From Ulota crispa (taxonomy: Eukaryota > Streptophyta > Bryopsida > Orthotrichales > Orthotrichaceae): a stretch of DNA of 64,000 nt. The position numbers and the translations under genes were made by a program. Of the stretch, positions 11,570-22,861 are shown piece after piece; positions within the stretch are counted from its first letter, which is position 1; each line of letters starts with the position of its first letter. The notes under the pieces are model-generated. The model ran no database searches and had not been told where the DNA came from. It saw nothing but the letters and a program-made list of their open reading frames with translations. The DNA lies in assembly GCA_963920765.1 (NCBI GenBank), contig OY987251.1:12899219-12963218 (forward strand), given 5' to 3'.

Positions 11570-13960
11570 TATGAATTTCAAAACTCATTCAAAGTTAATG
11601 TCTCATCTCTTGTTTGTAAAGAAACAACAGTTGCTTCTATTGAAGAACGTTGAGTCCAAACCTGTGAAGGAAACACAAACTATGGAGATGGCAGCACAAA
11701 AACCATGTGGCATGAGGAAACAGCAGTCAAAGTAGAATCAGCCTTGATAGTCTTCCTCAAAATCCAAAGATAAGTTATCCGAAAACCTAACTTTGGAAAT
11801 ACTAAGAATGATAAATCCAAGTTACAGCGTGACACTTGTGATTGTCATAGCTGTGGTAGGCCTAGACACTTAGCTGAGGACTGTACAACTCCAAAGCACT
11901 TTGTAAAAATGTATGAGGAATTGCAGCAGCTTAAGTCCAAGAACATGGAAAGTCATACACTAGATGCTCCATCACTAGATAGTGTAGATTCCAAAAATTA
12001 TATGGTGAGCATGGATAAGTCTGAGGTACAATGTGACATTGCCTTGCTGGACATTACCACCACTCATACAATCTTGCGAGATCCAAAGTACTTCACATTT
12101 CCTAGCCACATAGTTGAAGCTTGGCAAAATTGTGATGTCATCACAATTGCTAGAAGACGAAATTTCCAATTCTGTAAAGGCCAGGCAACTATAATATTGC
12201 CTGGGGGGACCCCCCTCAAGTGTGCACATGCAATGTACTTTCCCAAAACTTTCCAAAGTCTGATCAATTATCAGGATCTCAGAGCCAATGGGATCCACGT
12301 CCACACAGAGGTGAGGAATGGTGAAGAGGTCTTTGAGCTCAGGCAAAGGCCGTGATTCTTTGCCACTGCACATGCGGAAGCCAATGGCTTGTATGGACTG
12401 AAGAACTCAAGTAGTACTACGAGCCCTACTGATGACAATCCACTCACAAGTAAACATCCCAAGGGATCTGTTTTCTTTGTGATTTCCCCAACCAAGATTG
12501 GAATGTGGCATGGTAGACTAGGGCATTCCGGAACCATGATGTTTCAGCACATGCTACCAATACTCATAGGACATAAAGTTTGCCCAAGTGATGCCAACAA
12601 GATGGGGGCTGTGTTGCCTACTCTCTAGAAAAGCTGATTCAAAAGCCATCACAGTGGAAACTATCAACGGAGTTGCCACGAAGACTTCAAAGACTGTAAG
12701 GTGATGTCTGTGGACCCATCAACCCTTCATCAAGACCCTTCAACTCTAGTTTTGATCATGTTACACCAGATGACTCCAAAACAAGTTTTGACTAGCCCAT
12801 TGGTTAGAAGCCTTGAATACTGAGTATTCTTCCTTTAGGAAGCATGGTGTCTTTGGTCCCTTAGTCACTTACCTCCACACTAAGCCTATTGGTTTCAAAC
12901 TCATTATTACCAAGAAATAAAATGCCCAAGGGCATATCGTTCAGTACAAAGTTCATTTAGTTGCCCAAGGATTCACTCAAAGACCTGGAGTGGATTATAA
13001 CCTCACATATTCTCATGTTATGGACTCGGGCACTTTCCGCTATTTGTTAGATATGGATGTATAGTACTCTTTAGATACTCAACTCCTTGATGTCGTGAAT
13101 GTCTACTTTTATGAGCCCTTAGATGTTGACATATATATTAGGCCCCTACCTGAATTCCTCTTGGAGATCCCTTCAGAGGACACTTAGGGATCCTATTCTG
13201 GACTCCAACTCCAGAAAACCCTCTATGGTCTAAAACAAGCCGGTAGGTTGTGGTATAAGCACTTACGTGATTTCTTGATTCACCACAAGTTCCAACATGA
13301 TCAAACTCTATCCTATCTCTTCACTTTGAAGGAGATTACTAGTTTTGTTATTATTTTAGTACATGTGGATAGCCTTAACCTTGCAGGCACCCCAGGCACT
13401 TATAAGTATACCATGAGCTTACTTACCACTCAATTTCAGATGAAGTTGTTAGGTAAGACTACTTTTTGCCTAGGACTTCAGGTGGCTTATTTACCTGATG
13501 GCTGTATTTTTCTCCATCAAACCACTTACACTCAAACCTTGTTGAAAAGGTTCCATAAGGACCAAGCTAGTCCACTTTCTGCCCCCATGATGGGGCAAAG
13601 TAGAACATTTGATGATCCCTACCGTCCTTGCGAGGAGGAGGAGGAGTTCTATGACATGAACAGGTACCTCGCAGCCGTAGGAGCTCTTTTGTACTTGTCT
13701 ATGTACACACGCCTAGATATTTCCTTTGCCACAATGGTGCTTGCTAAGCATAGCAAAAAGCCCAGAGTGCGTCACTGAAATGGAATTAAGCATCTATTCT
13801 AATACCTTAGGGACACAGAAGACTTCGGCATGTACTACACCAAGGGTGGAACCCCAAAAATCACTGGGTACGCTAATGCTGGTTTCAATACTATTATCGT
13901 ATACTCATCATCAACTTATTCATGACATTGGAATGCAGCGACTCAATACTTTGGAGCAAG
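11570..13960 (+). pseudogene. Copia gag-pol remnant, non-functional
   Basis: A CCHC zinc knuckle (CHSCGRPRHLAEDC) lies at 11843-11884. A protease segment follows, with DITTTH where D-S/T-G is expected. Then comes a GAG-pre-integrase segment (WHGRLGHSG) near 12507. Reverse transcriptase motifs start near 12920, with in-frame stops. The YGLKQAGRLWYKHL segment is near 13225. The VDD catalytic motif is changed to VDS (near 13365). RNase H reads GYANAGF where a catalytic Asp is expected. Only about 300 bp lie between pre-integrase and reverse transcriptase, so the integrase core is deleted. Confidence 0.92.
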
Positions 13961-14499
13961 AGATTCAATAGGTTTATATTATAGGAACCTTTGCCATCCT
14001 TCCATGGATTTTTCCCATTGGGTTTTACCATATGAATGGATTGTTGAAGGTGTTGTACTCTTTTTCCTTCATATATGGTTTTATCCTTGATCATTAACAA
14101 GGTTTTTCCAGATAATGTTTTAATGAGGCAACAACCGTATATCTTACAAGATTACGGGAATTATCATATAGAACATTGTTATTTAGGATTTGGTACAACT
14201 ATATGTCAAGCGAGGAGGAGTGTTGAAATAAATATTCTATGAATACACTCTACACATAGTTAACTAGAGTTCACTAGAGTTTACTTTAGTAAAGCTATCC
14301 CATAGACCAATAGTAGAGAAGGACTCACTAGTAGAAAACTCCTTCCAAAACGATAGAAAACCAACAGTTTCTTGTTGATTTGGGCACTTGCCCATGCTAA
14401 TTGACTAATTTAACAAAATATGTAAAAAACTAAATACGTTCTGTTGATTTGGACATCATTATCTAAATCAACAAAAATTTTGGAATCTTTTAAAGATCT

Positions 14500-15355
14500 T
14501 TTGGAAATTTTTTGTGAATCTTTAAGAATCTTCAAGAATCTTTTGGGAATCATTGAGAATCTTTTCAGGATTTTTAAGAATATTTAAGAATCTTTTTGAG
14601 ATTTTAGAATCCTTGAGAATCTTTTAGGAATCTTCATGAATCTTTGGAAATCTTTTGGAATCTTTTCAAGTGTTTTTGGAATCTTTGAGAATGTTTGAGA
14701 AAAATTGAGAATCTTTGAGAATCTTTTAGGAATCTTTGAAAATCTTTTGAAATCTTTAGAAATCTTTTCAAGTTTTTTTGGAATCTTTGAGAATGTTTGA
14801 GAAAAATTAAGAATCTTTGAGAATCTTTGAGAATCTTTTTGGAATCTTCAAGAATCTTTGGAAATCTTTGGAAATCTTTTCAAGTTTTTTGGAATCTTTG
14901 AAAATGTTTGAGAACAATTGAGAATCTTTGAAAATCTTTGAGAATCTTTTTAGAATCTTTGAGAATCTTTTGGAATCTTTGGGAATTTTTTCTAGTTTTT
15001 TTGGAATCTTTGAGAATGTTTGAGAACAATTGAGAATCTTTGAGAACAATTGAGAATCTTTGAGAATCTTTGAGAATCTCTTTGGAATCTTCAAGAATCT
15101 TTGGAAATCTTTGAGAATCTTTGAAAATCTTTTAAGAATCTTTGAGAATCTTTTAAGAATCTTTGAGAATCACTTGGAATCTTTGGAAATCTTTTCAAGT
15201 ATTTTAGAATCTTTGAGAATGTTTGAGAACAATTGAGAATCTTTGAGAATCTTTGGGAATCTTTTGAGAATCCTTTTTGAGATTCAAAAAATCTTTGAAA
15301 ATCTCTAAGAATTTTCAAGAATCTTTTTGGAATCTTTGAAAATCTTTTTTAAATC
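14500..15355. repeat. (GAATCTTTGAGAATCTTT)n-like satellite inside the CACTA element
   Basis: About 850 bp of irregular tandem units built on GAATCTTTGA and GAATCTTTTGG. A higher-order unit of roughly 120-150 bp contains GAGAATGTTTGAGAACAATTG. Minus-strand frames rich in K-D-S-Q-R-F-S-K are translations of this array, not genes. Confidence 0.9.
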
Positions 15356-16209
15356 TTTATCAAATTTGTTAAAGTACTTCAAAATACTTATAGAAATAGA
15401 ATCTCTTAGACTAAATTAGAGTCCTTTAGGAATCTTTTTGTAAATCATCAAAATACTTTCAAAAAAACTATCACAATAGTTTAGGTTTGTTTTTGAAATC
15501 TTTCTAAAACCTTTTTGGACCTCATTAAATTTTTTTGAAGTTTTAAAAAATAAAAAAAGTTTTCAAAAAAAAAGAATCTTTTAGAAGTTTGAGTGTACAT
15601 TGACTGGTTTTATTTTCTTTACTTTTCACAATTTGGTAAGATTTAAACTTAGCAGCCTTTAAAGTCAAGTAAAAACATGACCATAATAACAAAAAACTCA
15701 ACAGTTTTTTGTTGATCTAGATACTTTTGGACACAACTTCACTAATTCAACAAAATTTTATATAAAACGTACAATATTTTGTTGTTTTAAATACCAAAAT
15801 TTCTTTACAAACAAATGTAAATGATGCTCCTCAATTCTTTGAAGAAATCATATATGTCCCTTAAGGATTAAAAGTACCAAAAATATCTTTGTGTTACATG
15901 ATAACCAAGTGTATAGTTTAATGCAAATTCTTACAAGAAACCAAAGGTGATTTTTACATTTCAAATAACACAAGGATATATTTAACATTTCAAAATAGAA
16001 GAGTTTTTTATTAATTTTCCAAAATAATAGGAGTATAATTGATATTCCTACAAGAAATAAAGACTATTTTTTATGTTTCACATATTTTCGGAGTAAACTT
16101 GATATTTTGAAAGACTTAAAGGGTATTTTTAGTATTTTTCCTTCTATTACTAACCAAATGAATTAAAAAAAAACAATCTTATAAAATATTTTTATAAGCT
16201 TTAAAAGAT

Positions 16210-16622
16210 GGGAATTGATATGTGTACCACACCTTTCCAATTACTATACCGCACCACGGGGTAAATTTTAGATTTCTACCATCAAAAAGCTAAATTTGAA
16301 GATTTTGAATTCAGATTTGGGCTTAGAGACCATGGTATTGTCTAGAACCATAAAAAAAAGTTGCAATTCAACAACACCCAATGAAAAAGTTTAGTTAGGG
16401 AGAAAATTGTTAATTTTACTTTTGTTTGCAAAAAAAGATAAGCTTTTTCATTGGGTGTTGTTGAATTGCAACTTTTTTTATGGTCCTAGACAATATCATG
16501 GTCTCTAAGTCCAAATTTGAATTCAAAATTCTCAAACTCAAATTTTTGATGGTAGAAATCTAAAATTTACTCCAAAGGTGTGGTACAGTAGTTCAAAGGG
16601 TGTGGTTCACATATTAATGCCC
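16210..16622. mobile_element. X1: foldback element, long inverted arms
   Basis: GGGAATTGATATGTG at left, CACATATTAATGCCC at right. Arms of roughly 180 bp pair around a short centre. The best-conserved arm part is AAAAAGTTGCAATTCAACAA facing its inverse. TTAAAAGAT and TTAAAAAAT flank it (8 of 9 match). Homologous to 47669-48075. It inserted in the CACTA element. Confidence 0.8.
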
Positions 16623-17130
16623 TTAAAAAATATCCAAAACTATTCAAAAGTCAATAGAATTTTGATTTTATAATTGCAAGGATTTAATTTCGTAACTTTT
16701 CACGACTTCATGTTATTTGAAGCTATCAAACTATGGAGGCTATTTTAACAAAATAAGGTTCTTTTTACAAAAAAACTAGTACTAAATAATAATTCTTAAT
16801 GAATCCAACCTTTGCCTGCAACAATCCTTATGAGATTTGTGAATTCCAAAAAAAATTTATAAACAAAATCAAAAGGATGGAAATAAACAATTTATTTAAA
16901 ATTTCTAAACACCTTCTCTGATTTCAGCTCATAACTATTGATAAAAAAATTGAAATCCAAAAAAAATTGTTGGAGGTGAAAGTAAAATACATTTACCAAC
17001 TATTTTTAGTCCTAAGTTTTTTGAAAAAAAGTCATTTAATGGGCGGAAATAGCTTCCAAAGTCTACTGGATTACTAAAGACATGAACATTTAATGTACAA
17101 ATAGAATCAAGATACAAATGTGTGCATGTG

Positions 17131-17291
17131 CATTTGCACATTCTCTAGTGGTTTTGAGAATGTGCTAAGATCGTGGAGTGTTAGAGGAGAGGTGGAGGGT
17201 TCAAACCCCGCTACCAGCAGTTACTTGGGGGCTCAGGCAGCTGCCCGTTCCCTAAAAATTTCACATTTTTGTGAAATAAAAAAAAAATCTA
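17131..17291 (+). repeat. tRNA-derived SINE-like sequence
   Basis: An A-box-like CTCTAGTGGTTTTGAGA lies near 17143, and a clear B-box GGTTCAAACCCC at 17198-17209, at a tRNA-like spacing. A tail of As is at about 17279-17288. No tRNA cloverleaf or CCA-ready end is seen, so it is not called a tRNA. Only one copy is obvious in the window. Confidence 0.45.
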
Positions 17292-17720
17292 TGAAAATAA
17301 TAATTTAAAAATGAAAAGAAATAGAATTGAACAACATAAAATACGTAATAGAAATCAACAACAAATTAACAAAAAACTGTAAATAATCAACAGAAAATCA
17401 ACAGAAAAGTACTCAAATCAACTTGACCAAATTCACAAAAAAATCAACAGTTTTTGGTTGAAATTCTGTTGATTTTGTGCTGAATTTTCTACTAGTGACT
17501 TTTCCTTCTCTATCTTGTATAGTAAGCAAACCCTACTTGGATAATAACACTTGTTATTTCTTTTCCTTGCATATTTTGTTATATCTCTTTTGTGTCCTCG
17601 TTGTGTTTTCTATTTCCAACTCTTTCCTTAGAATCTGTAGCTCTATCACAACAAAAAGGACCGAGAGTCTAAGAAAACGGTCAAACCCAGCTTTGAGCAA
17701 ACCAGGGGAGATGCTCTTAA

Positions 17721-18642
17721 CCCCTAAAGGACCGCGGCCTTTTTTTGTGAATTTAAGTGTAAAACTGCTACTTTTCAAGGAGTGAATAGAATAGAAAAAA
17801 AAAAAATCCAACCATAGGATCTTGGCCTAGACTATGGGAGGTACTTGTTGAGAAAAAATCAGCTCAATCTAAATTTTGAGGAGTGAGATATTTACATCCA
17901 AAGTGAAGAAAAAGGATTTTTTCTTTATTGCCCAAAATTTTCAGAAGCCTTTGACCATTGATAACCCAAAAAAATTACTCTATGCAAAGTTGAGGATTTC
18001 TTTTATCATGTCCAAAACCAAGTTAGGTATGTGTGGGAGAATTTTTAGATGAATTGGACATGTGGATCATACTTTGTAAAATCCTGCAATGCCAAAAGGT
18101 CTAGAATTCTACAAATACACTAGGCAAAATTGGAGGATTTATGTAAGATTTAGAAATATGAATTATTTTGATCCAAAAGTTGAAAACCAAGGAATCTTAG
18201 TCTACTACAACTTGGAAAAAAAAAATACACAAAGAGCTCTAAAAATTAAAGCAAAAAGTTCTACAAAGGGGAAAAGGAATGGAGGTTTGGGAGTCCCATA
18301 CCTACCCGCAAACTAAAACTTCTCATAACTCTCATCTCATCTATCAGAATTGAATGATTCAAAGCTTCCCAAATACATAAAAATCTAGAGAACCAATTTC
18401 AAAAAAAAGAAAAATTTAAACTTCAAAAAAAAATTTGGCTGCCCAATAGTCCCCTGTTTTTCAGTTATCCAAGCATAATTTCTTCAATAAATGTCAGAAT
18501 GAAGAAAAAATTAGATGTCCACATAGATTTTTGAATTCTACATCTTCAATAAAAGTTTCAAAAAATCACGCAAAGTAGTTTAACCATAGGTACATGCCTG
18601 AAATCCCATTTGTCCCGCAAAGGGACAACGGTCCTTTACGGG
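17721..18642 (+). mobile_element. C1: 922-bp TTAA element
   Basis: TTAA at 17717-17720 and 18643-18646. TIR CCCCTAAAGGACC / GGTCCTTTACGGG. A 7-bp stem TTGTCCC/GGGACAA lies just inside the right end (18610-18628). Full-length homology to copies at 27574, 35513 (inverted) and 48084, and to a truncated copy ending at 37611. Non-coding. Confidence 0.9.
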
Positions 18643-18909
18643 TTAAAGCAATCAGGGCTTTTGTATAGAAATTGATCTGGGTTCCTTTTGATAAATTGGT
18701 GGGGAAAAAAATTAACAAACGGAGATTTCGGCTGAGTCGCTTCCAGAAATTTCAGGAATCACCTTGATGTTTTGTCCTGATTGCCAAAGTGGCGACTCTT
18801 TTATCATTGGCCGGGGTTCCCACCAGATTCTCCAGCCAAATTTTGTCAAAGTCTTACCTCAGTTTCATTCTGCTTACAGAATAAAGTGGAAATCGGATGA
18901 AGTCGTTAA

Positions 18910-19557
18910 CCCCAAAGTGACCTTGAGGACAGAATGTGTCCTCGATCAATTTTTGAAGTTAAAGAAAACCTTACCAAAAATTATTGTTCTAGTAGTTTAT
19001 ATTTTTGAAAATTTATTTCTAAAGTTTAGTTTTGGTTTCAACAATTGGATTTTGCAGATGATTGATTATGATTTTTCTATTCAAGATTTTGTGCACGGGT
19101 GTCTATTGCAATCTTGACTTTATGTAGTGTTGAGGGCTCTTGGGAATGAGCCTCAAATACATTAGATTTTTGAGAAAAAGTCACATTAGAAATTCATTTA
19201 AAAAAATTGTAGAGTAGATTTTGAGAAGTCATAAATTGATTGGGGTTATGCATGTTGAGCCCTTTAATCTCATATTTTGTTGGTGGTCAACTTTGTAAAT
19301 TTGACATGTGAAAAGAAGATTCAAAGACTTCAAATCACTTTCACAGTTTTAACACCCTCATGATCAAACATTATAATTGTTCAATCCATAAGAGATATTG
19401 TTGTGTTTTCTTTTCTAATGTGATCTCTAACATGTCTAGTTTTATTTTATATGGTTACAATCTAGAAAGAATTCATACAACGTATCAAAATAATGACTTT
19501 TTGTTCAAATTAGAAAAAATCCCTAGAATCTCAAGAAATTCCAGGGTCATTTTGGGA
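18910..19557 (-). mobile_element. B2: 648-bp TTAA element
   Basis: TTAA at 18906-18909 and 19558-19561. Ends CCCCAAAGTGACC and GGTCATTTTGGGA match each other. The body is the inverse of B1 (5610) and B3 (43473). A perfect stem GAGGACA/TGTCCTC with loop GAATG is at 18925-18943, just inside the left end. The 117-codon frame that overlaps it has no domain. Confidence 0.87.
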
Positions 19558-20084
19558 TTAAACCTCTCATTACATCCACCCATGTCTAGATGGGGTTACG
19601 AGCAGGGTTCAAGGAGAATTGGCGGTTAGTGTAGTGGCAGCCGGTTGAAATTGCAAAAAACCTGGTTGAAACTTGAAACCTGAAACCATCGACTAAAAAA
19701 TCGGTACATTTTCCAAAAAATCTAAATATAGTACTTTTACAATAGAAATTTAGAAGTTTTACAAAAAAATAACATGTCCATATTAGTGAAAATCCAGCTG
19801 AAATTGGACACTTCTAGATTTCAACCGGTGAAGCTAAAATTTCTCCCTGAACCTTGGTTACAAGTATTAGACAATTGCATGGACAAATATGGACACGCAA
19901 ATGTAGCTGTCCGTGATATTATTTCTCTTGTATACATCTTGGGGTGCTTGTTGCTAAATTGATGGATAAATCGTAAAGTAAGGGCACAAGGGCATTCTCA
20001 CGTTTAAGTCATTAGGTGTAAGGGCGGAGGCTCAAACTCCGTTAGGGCACTAATTCCACTCACCTCCCCAAATGATCTCCGTCA

Positions 20085-20310
20085 ATACGTGTCTTATTCA
20101 TAACCTTTCCATAATGTACAATGAACATACATTTGAGGAGGTGCACCATTTTAGAGCCCTATGACCTTTCCACTTCAAAATTCCATAACTAATTCCACAT
20201 TGCTCTAAAAATACAAACTAACTTGAGTTAGATGCCAATTCCTCTTGTCTTTCAAGGAAAATTTACTGAAAATTATTTCAAGAATTTCCACCACCCCAAA
20301 ATTCAGTTTT
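20085..20310 (-). repeat. S1: dispersed repeat
   Basis: Inverse of segments at about 22185-22445 and 26145-26385. Shared motifs include TTATTCATAACCTTTC, CTATGACCTTTCCACTTC and GATGCCAATTCCTCTTG. The copy at 22185 lies in a Harbinger-like element, so all three may be parts of that family. Confidence 0.65.
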
Positions 20311-20634
20311 AGCTCTTGGATGGTCGGTTTATGAGCCTCTTACCTTAATCAATGGCACGAATTTGAGATTGTATGTGCGTGATGCCTTTAATCATTTAAA
20401 AATGTTATTGTTTTGTACACGCTCTCCTTTGGTGTGTACTGAAGGGACACTTGGGTAGCCCATAAATTCAACTCAAGTTATAAATTTTAAGCCAAGTCAC
20501 AAACATACTATAGGTCAACTAGGAATTTTTGAGGAATATTTGACATTTGTCATAAAGCTACTTCTTCAAGTACCAAATGGTCCTCAAATGAATACAACCA
20601 ACTCTTTTGGTAAGCAATATTCTTAAGGGGTTAA

Positions 20635-20795
20635 CTTACATAAAAGTTGCTTGAATAAAATATTGCAGCGTGCCCTTTTTGTTAACAAGAGTGATGTTAT
20701 GCAGCGTGACACCATTTCACAATTTTTGTTGTTACATCCTCAAGTATAAAGGTAACCAAAAATGCAACGGATTTTGTTCAATCAAATTTTGCAAA
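20635..20795 (+). repeat. N1: dispersed repeat
   Basis: Matches about 23340-23495 in the same direction. Shared motifs are GTTGCTTGAA, ACAATTTTTGTTGTTACAT and ATTTTGTTCAA. Nature and limits unknown. Confidence 0.55.
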
Positions 20796-20811
20796 AGAGG
20801 GGGAAAAATAA

Positions 20812-21377
20812 GGGCAAATTTTATGGATACTGTTGAAGCTTGCCATATTTGTATAGATACCCCTTGTTTTTAGAAATTGCACAAATAGCCTTCAACCATA
20901 ACCTTTAGGCGTTTGGTTTATTGGACATGCCACTTTTTCCTCCCCTAAGCGCAAGCTGCTTCTTTTCTATTCTATTGCATTCCTTGTTTTAACCCTTGAG
21001 CACCCGGGTGACAATATATTGTCGCTCAAAAAGCTGGGTCAACTCAATTTTGACAGTTATAATCTCATTGCATGTCCGGTGAAATGTCTTCCAATCAAGC
21101 CTAGCATGATGGAGACTCTTTCCACTAACAATTCATATGGTTGGATCTTGTGGATCGTATTTTTCAATCCACAAGGGCACTTTAATTGCACACAAGTTAG
21201 GCTTCTTTTGTTTCAACTCTGGACGCTCAGGGGTTAACATTAATCATGAAAGAAATAACATGCATAACAAAACAAATGTCTGAACATCAAGATCCAAGAG
21301 AATTTGTGTAACTTCTGAAAAACCAGGGATATCTATACAAATATGACGAACTTCAGGGGTATCCATAAAGTTTTCCC
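20812..21377. mobile_element. K1: MULE-like foldback, interrupted by G1
   Basis: The left arm begins GGGCAAATTTTATGGATAC and the right arm ends ATCCATAAAGTTTTCCC. The 9-bp TSD is GAAAAATAA (20803-20811) and AAAAAATAA (21378-21386). Without G1 it is about 320 bp, the size of K3. A 9-bp TSD with long inverted arms suggests a Mutator-type element. Confidence 0.8.
20993..21233 (+). mobile_element. G1: 241-bp TTAA element inside K1
   Basis: TTAA at 20989-20992 and 21234-21237. Ends CCCTTGAGCACC and GGACGCTCAGGGG. A palindrome GACAATATATTGTC at 21010-21023 forms the subterminal stem near the left end. K-family homology resumes directly after it. Confidence 0.82.
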
Positions 21378-21694
21378 AAAAAATAAAAGGGAAGTCAAAG
21401 AACTGGGTGTGAAAAACGGATGAGGTCGCCAAATCCGTCTCGAAGAAATACAAGATTCGCCCAAGCGTGGATGACAATTATTAATAATGGGTAACGACAC
21501 GGATGAACGTACACTCTCGGTCGGGCATTCTATCCATCTCTTCCCGGACATGCATGCACTTGGGGGTGCGTGTCGCTCGACAAACGAAAGAATGAACGAC
21601 AAAATGAATTTAAAAATAATTGGCTGGGACAATTGATCGTGCGCGTATCTGAAACCAGCTGATTGGTTTGTTTTGGGCGAATTTCGCCAGAGTT
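21378..21694. other. Unassigned segment with repeat similarity
   Basis: Loosely similar in motif order to about 24480-24660 and 25860-26030 (GGATGAA, a TTATTAATAATG-like core, GGGGTGCGTGTC). An old dispersed repeat is likely, but I cannot set its ends. The 151-codon minus-strand frame spanning it shows no domain. Confidence 0.35.
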
Positions 21695-21697
21695 TTA

Positions 21698-22783
21698 GAG
21701 CATCTTCACCGGCCTGGTGTGCAGGCCCCGCTCCAAACTCGACTGAGCGGGGACGGTGGATAGATTTTGAGATAATAGGGGGGTTCAAACATAAAACTTG
21801 ACCTTCAAGCTTCTCACCTCACAAGATGTGCGCTTACTAGTGAATTACTTTTTTTTCCTCGCACGCACAATGTTTGAGACATTTGTGAGCTTGTGGAAAT
21901 TTTTATGCAAGAAGTTTTGAGGTTTAAGGACACAAGTAGAGGGGCCGCGGAAAGCCACAAAGGTGAGTTTCTAGAGTTCACTCCTCACGTGAATCACATT
22001 AAGAGTGAAGTCCAAAGGTGAGTCACCTTGCAGTTCATTAGTGAATTCACCGACGTGAATCCGCGAGTGAGTCACCTGAAAAAATTTAAGTTTTAAGCCC
22101 CTTAATGGCACGGGGATGTCCACTAGTGAGGTCACAAATTCATTTAAGGTCGGAGACTCATAAATAGAGCATCTAAGGGTTGAAACTAAATTTTTGATAG
22201 GTGAAACTTCTTGAAATATTTTTTAATAAGTTTTCCTTAAAAGACAAGAAGAATTGGCATCTAACCCACATTGTTTCATATTTTTTGGAACCTTATGGAA
22301 TTAGTTATGAAGTTCTGAAATGGAAAGGCCATAGGGTTCTAAAATGGAGCATCTCCTCAAATGTACATCTCATGTATATTGTTGAAGGGTTATGAAAAAC
22401 AACATGTACAAACAAAGTACATTTGAAAAGGTGCTTCAATTTAGAACCTGCCTCCAAATTAAAGCCTCCTACCTCACGAGCGAAAATGAAGAGCTAGCTT
22501 TCTCTTCTCGCCTCCTAGGTGTGCAATCTGTGGAACTAGCTTCAAAAATTGGCATAGTGGGTCAAGTTGAGTGACTGTATCCACTCTAAGAATAGAGTTG
22601 CAGAGCACAATTCAAGCTCGCTAGAAAAAATTAAGTCCCAAGAGGTGAGTGTCTCAGAACCCCTATTTTGACGAGGCTGCTCAAGTCATCTTGATGAGCA
22701 TTCTGCCAATGCATATCCCGTATGCAAAGTCCACCGTTTGGGCCCGCTATCTTAGTGTGTTTGAGACACCAATGGAGATGCTC
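21698..22783. mobile_element. PIF/Harbinger-like element, 1086 bp, non-autonomous
   Basis: GAGCATCTTCACCGG at left and CCAATGGAGATGCTC at right. The TTA TSD is at 21695-21697 and 22784-22786. Only short frames inside. The 22185-22445 part is the S repeat. Confidence 0.8.
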
Positions 22784-22861
22784 TTACAAATTTTATTTGG
22801 TTTTTCAATGGTTGCTGCACATAGGTAAAGGAAAAATGGATAGAACCATCCACAAAATTAA

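Larger units (their letters stand above)
14326..17497. mobile_element. Non-autonomous CACTA (En/Spm) element
   Basis: 3172 bp starting CACTAGTAGAAAACTCC and ending TTTTCTACTAGTG. The 3-bp TSD ACT is at 14323-14325 and 17498-17500. Near both ends the motif CTGTTGATTT/AAATCAACAG recurs many times in both directions, as expected for CACTA subterminal repeats. There is no transposase. The interior holds a long (GAATCTTTGA)n array, a foldback (16210-16622) and a tRNA-related sequence near 17140. Confidence 0.93.
10952..17653 (+). mobile_element. Degenerate Ty1-copia retrotransposon, split by a CACTA element
   Basis: Two LTRs begin TGTTGAAATAA and end ..AACA. The 5-bp TSD AAAAG is present at 10947-10951 and 17654-17658. 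A polypurine tract (AAGCGAGGAGGAG) immediately precedes the 3' LTR at 14221. The domain order gag zinc knuckle, protease, integrase N-part, reverse transcriptase, RNase H is Ty1-copia. The coding region is broken by stops and frameshifts and the integrase core is missing. The 3' LTR carries a 3.17-kb CACTA insertion. Confidence 0.93.
14221..17653 (+). repeat. 3' LTR of the copia element, interrupted
   Basis: The first part is 14221-14325 and the second is 17498-17653. Between them sits the CACTA element. The uninterrupted 5' LTR reads GAAGGACTTTTC at the site, and here ACT flanks the insert on both sides. This shows insertion after the retrotransposon arrived. Confidence 0.93.
19562..20811. 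other. Dispersed repeat fragments, no gene
   Basis: Contains a P-type fragment (19978-20050, with CATTCTCACGTTTAAG and a B-box-like GGCTCAAACTCC), the S1 repeat, and the N1 repeat (20635-20795). A solo TTAA-type end (CTTAAGGGG then TTAA, 20631) has no partner found. No gene recognised. Confidence 0.5.

Noticed and set aside
14807-15318. Minus-strand frames rich in K, D, S, F
   Set aside because: These are translations of the GAATCTTTGA tandem array inside the CACTA element.
14500-15355. CRISPR-like array
   Set aside because: Units are short, irregular and contiguous without unique spacers, and the context is a eukaryotic transposon.
17142-17215. A tRNA gene
   Set aside because: The B-box is good, but stems do not form a cloverleaf and an A-tail follows. 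SINE-like is the better call.
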